A stretch of 33,969 bases of DNA from JABCPE02 sp963530895 (GTDB lineage: Bacteria; Bacteroidota; Bacteroidia; Flavobacteriales; Weeksellaceae): assembly GCA_963530895.1 (NCBI GenBank), contig CAUSFO010000010.1:1-33969 (forward strand). The letters run 5' to 3'. The position numbers and the translations under genes are program-made. The notes beneath the pieces were generated by a model. That model did not search any database, was not told the origin of the DNA, and was given only the letters and a program-made list of their open reading frames with translations. This document shows positions 32,123 to 33,969 of the stretch, piece after piece. Position 1 is the stretch's first letter. Each line of letters begins with the position of its first letter.

Positions 32123-32719
32123 TTACCTAATTTCTATCAACTTCTCTTTAAAATTATAGTATGACATAACATCTTTTGTAGGAGAAATTCTTATAAATCT
32201 GGAATTTAAAGAATCTTCATTTTTATATTTTGAGAAATACAATTTTAATCTTTTGCCTTCATATTTTTTCAATAAGTCATATTTTATTGAGAGTGTAATT
32301 TTTTCTTTTTTGTGAGGACTAATTATTAGAAAAATAAAATCATCTAATGATATTACAGGCGGATCTCTATCTTCTTGTTCCTCATGGTGTTTACTTACAA
32401 TTTCACTATAAAAAGGATAGTAATTTATTTCAACCTCATCTTTATTTACATTTTTTATTTCAGGGTATGTTCTTTTATCTAAATCTCCCTCATAATCATA
32501 TATCATGCAGTAGTATTCATTGCTTTTATTTTCAATATTTATAGTGATTAAAAAATTATTATTATTTTCCACAACATGTGCTGCATCTATGCTTATATCA
32601 TTCAGTTCGTTATTTATGGCGTTATTTTGAGGCAATGCACTCTTTTTCTCACAACCTAAACACAAACATAATAATACCACTAACAATATTTTATTTACAC
32701 TGGTTTTGATATATTTCAT
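32123..32719 (-). CDS. Putative lipoprotein (198 aa), unrecognised
   Basis: The signal peptide MKYIKTSVNKILLVVLLCLCLGC ends in a lipobox-like LCLGC, with Cys23 the likely lipidated residue. The mature protein is polar with predicted strands: INIENKSNEYYCMIYDYEG, VEINYYPFYSEIVSKHHEE, then KEKITLSIKYDLLKKYEGKRLKLYFSKYKN, an arrangement like an immunoglobulin-type beta sandwich. No known family is recognised. Its first 16 residues and the start-site DNA repeat those of the 106-residue gene to its left. Lipoproteins like this often serve as surface-exposed or periplasmic immunity proteins; this is inference only. Confidence 0.65.
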   Translation of the reverse strand: MKYIKTSVNKILLVVLLCLCLGCEKKSALPQNNAINNELNDISIDAAHVVENNNNFLITINIENKSNEYYCMIYDYEGDLDKRTYPEIKNVNKDEVEINYYPFYSEIVSKHHEEQEDRDPPVISLDDFIFLIISPHKKEKITLSIKYDLLKKYEGKRLKLYFSKYKNEDSLNSRFIRISPTKDVMSYYNFKEKLIEIR

Positions 32720-32730
32720 ATGATGTTATT
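32673..32730 (-). repeat. 58-bp direct repeat, copy 2 (leader and signal start of the 198-aa lipoprotein gene)
   Basis: Matches 32018-32075 except at four positions; same orientation and same place relative to the ATG. Confidence 0.88.
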
Positions 32731-32804
32731 GTTTTCGTAATCGTTTTAAAAATTTAAATAAAAGATCCTGATGAGTAAAAACAATATATTGGAAAATTAT
32801 TATA

Positions 32805-33152
32805 TTACTTCTTGTTGTTTATCATTACATATTTCTCTATCTTATTTCCTACTTTTATGATTATGGTATCTTTTTTTATTTTTCTATAATATTTAGGATC
32901 CGATATTTTCATATTATATTCATTTTTTTCATTAATAGCATCTACTTCCATTTTTTTAAAGCCTTTCTCAAAAGGTGTTTTTATAAATACACTATCACTA
33001 CCATTATTATAAATAAAGGTTTTGAACCTAAGGTCAGATATGACATAAAGTTTTTTGGCTTCTTTTGTTTCTGTATCTTCAAAGCCATCAACTATAACAT
33101 GACATCCAGATAATACAAACCCAGATAACAATGCTATTATTTTTCTTCTCAT
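32805..33152 (-). CDS. Putative lipoprotein (115 aa), unrecognised
   Basis: The signal peptide MRRKIIALLSGFVLSGC has a textbook lipobox LSGC with Cys17. The mature ~98 residues contain short strands (KLYVISDLRFKTFIYNNGSD, SVFIKTPFEKGFKKMEVDA, DTIIIKVGNKIEKYVMI) and many Lys. No family is recognised. Unlike its left neighbour it does not carry the 58-bp repeat, so its signal peptide has a separate origin. About 85 bases separate it from the 198-residue gene. Confidence 0.65.
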   Translation of the reverse strand: MRRKIIALLSGFVLSGCHVIVDGFEDTETKEAKKLYVISDLRFKTFIYNNGSDSVFIKTPFEKGFKKMEVDAINEKNEYNMKISDPKYYRKIKKDTIIIKVGNKIEKYVMINNKK

Positions 33153-33232
33153 TATATTATAGTTTTATATTTTATTCCCTATTTATCAAAATGTTGGATT
33201 TCACTCATATTAAACCAAGCTCATCTGAAAAA

Positions 33233-33568
33233 TCATCTACTTTCAACAATCAATTTGTACTTATTATTTACTTTTCTATAAATATAAATCTCTTTACTAT
33301 GGGAAGGTTTATATATAGAATCTCCTATTACTATATTTTTTTCACTTCTGTCTTGAAAAAAATCATCATCTATAAAATACTCCCTTTTATTATACTTATC
33401 GTAATAATAATGATGTCCTCCTTTTTTTAAAACTATTTTCCAAAGAATACCTTTTATTTCTGATTCATACATATCTCGTTCATGAATCTTTCTATCAATT
33501 TGAATTACAATCATCGTTATTATAAATCCTATTATAATGGTTACTGATAAAATTCGTTTTGTTTTCAT
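33233..33568 (-). CDS. Unrecognised single-pass membrane protein (111 aa)
   Basis: A basic N-terminus (MKTKR) and one hydrophobic helix (about 6-23) place the C-terminal ~85 residues outside the cytoplasm. That part is unusually rich in Tyr, Asp and Lys (GGHHYYYDKYNKREYFIDDDFF), then IGDSIYKPSHSKEIYIYRKVN, a strand-rich fold. The phrase IGDSIYK followed by a Y-x-YRK strand recurs in small uncharacterised Flavobacteriia proteins that I recall from accessory regions, but I cannot name a family. It starts 13 bases after the stop of the 123-residue gene, so the two are co-transcribed. Confidence 0.62.
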   Translation of the reverse strand: MKTKRILSVTIIIGFIITMIVIQIDRKIHERDMYESEIKGILWKIVLKKGGHHYYYDKYNKREYFIDDDFFQDRSEKNIVIGDSIYKPSHSKEIYIYRKVNNKYKLIVESR

Positions 33569-33581
33569 TTGGGATATTATT

Positions 33582-33953
33582 TTACTTCCATATACTTTTC
33601 AGCCATAAAAACAGAAAAAAGAAAGATAAACACAGTAAGATATATATAATCTTATATTCTATTTTCCCTACAAATATAGCATCCTCTTCTTCATCATAAT
33701 AGAAAATATCATCATTATACTCGCCCTCTTTTAATTTGCCTGGGTAAGGTATTCCTTTGTATATTCTATTATTATATTTAATATCGCAAGTAGATGATGA
33801 TTTTGCAAACCTATGAATATTAAGAATATATACTTTAACAGGTTTATTATTTTTTATAAAATTTTCTTTATTTTTTATATCAAAATAAGCACTCGCTGTA
33901 AATACTGATATAGCAATAAAAAATATAAAATATATGTAGTTCTTTATTTTCAT
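33582..33953 (-). CDS. Unrecognised two-helix membrane protein (123 aa)
   Basis: The first complete gene of the array in its reading direction. Hydrophobic helices lie at about 6-22 and 102-118, enclosing an extracytoplasmic beta-rich domain of ~75 residues (KVYILNIHRFAKSSSTCDIKYNNRIYKG and a GEYNDDIFYYDEEED acidic loop). This TM-beta-TM plan is similar to DUF3592-like proteins, though the match is weak. No upstream promoter can be judged because only 16 bases remain to the right edge, and the operon may begin outside the window. Confidence 0.6.
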   Translation of the reverse strand: MKIKNYIYFIFFIAISVFTASAYFDIKNKENFIKNNKPVKVYILNIHRFAKSSSTCDIKYNNRIYKGIPYPGKLKEGEYNDDIFYYDEEEDAIFVGKIEYKIIYILLCLSFFFLFLWLKSIWK

Positions 33954-33969
33954 TATAATATTTTTCTTT

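Larger units (their letters stand above)
31360..33969. other. AT-rich accessory segment with a minus-strand array of six small genes
   Basis: From just after the aroQ terminator to the right edge the base composition drops sharply: several 60-base lines have only about 11-17 G or C, whereas lines within lon can exceed 30. All six frames read leftward; gaps between them run from 13 to about 85 bases. None matches a core family. Five of the six products start with a lipobox or a membrane helix. No transposase, integrase or tRNA marks the left boundary. The right boundary is outside the window. Confidence 0.7.

Noticed and set aside
33131..33430. A 99-codon plus-strand frame in the AT-rich segment
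   Set aside because: Phe/Ile/Tyr-rich translation of AT-rich DNA, antisense to a better-supported membrane protein gene.
1..33969. Search for CRISPR arrays, tRNA or rRNA genes, insertion sequences and sigma-54 (-24/-12) promoters
   Set aside because: No regularly spaced repeats, cloverleaf-like segments, transposase frames or convincing TGGCAC-N5-TTGC sites were found by reading.

Overview
The window looks like a chromosomal segment of a Bacteroidota bacterium, class Flavobacteriia, most likely family Weeksellaceae (the Chryseobacterium/Riemerella/Cloacibacterium neighbourhood). The reasons are bacillithiol synthase BshA, DUF4292, DUF4254, DUF2490 and START-like proteins, repeated Bacteroidota -7 boxes (TAnnTTTG), few Shine-Dalgarno sites, and many signal peptides ending in AQ. 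Genus cannot be settled by eye. No rRNA, tRNA, CRISPR array or transposase was seen.

Layout. 1-314: the 3' end of an unrecognised gene. 301-3658 (-): GH3 glycosidase, bshA and msrA, a probable operon with a thiol-redox flavour. 3719-10955 (+): an envelope-oriented run of flippase, dut, sugar-nucleotidyltransferase, DUF4292 lipoprotein, EnvC-like factor, tatA, DUF4254, lipoprotein and ribA, with an internal promoter before tatA. 11204-11374 (+): a small two-helix membrane protein. 11428-15794 (-): cdd, a PpiD-like periplasmic chaperone and a secreted repeat protein, separated by terminators. 16084-18581 (+): class III aminotransferase, START-like protein and a class IV aminotransferase-like protein that appears to lack its PLP lysine. 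18583-19988 (-): UPF0104 membrane protein and panD. 20073-26214 (+): DUF2490 protein, HU, then asnS, a DUF2262-like gene, rpoN, folD and queE. 26231-28296 (-): a LysM glucosaminidase and a PLP desulfhydrase-like enzyme. 28474-31288 (+): lon and aroQ, with a perfect palindrome before lon.

The last 2.6 kb (about 31360-33969) is different. It is far more AT-rich, all its genes lie on the minus strand, none matches a family I know, and five of six encode short proteins with a lipobox or an N-terminal membrane helix. Two of them share a near-identical 58-bp 5' module (leader plus signal-peptide start) fused to unrelated bodies. This is the accessory part of the window. It resembles an immunity or effector gene array whose upstream partner would lie beyond the right edge, but function cannot be shown from this sequence.

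The core genes cover cell-envelope building and division (flippase, EnvC, Tat, PpiD, glucosaminidase), redox and protein repair (BshA, MsrA, Lon), and cofactor and precursor synthesis (RibA, PanD, FolD, QueE, AroQ, Dut, Cdd).
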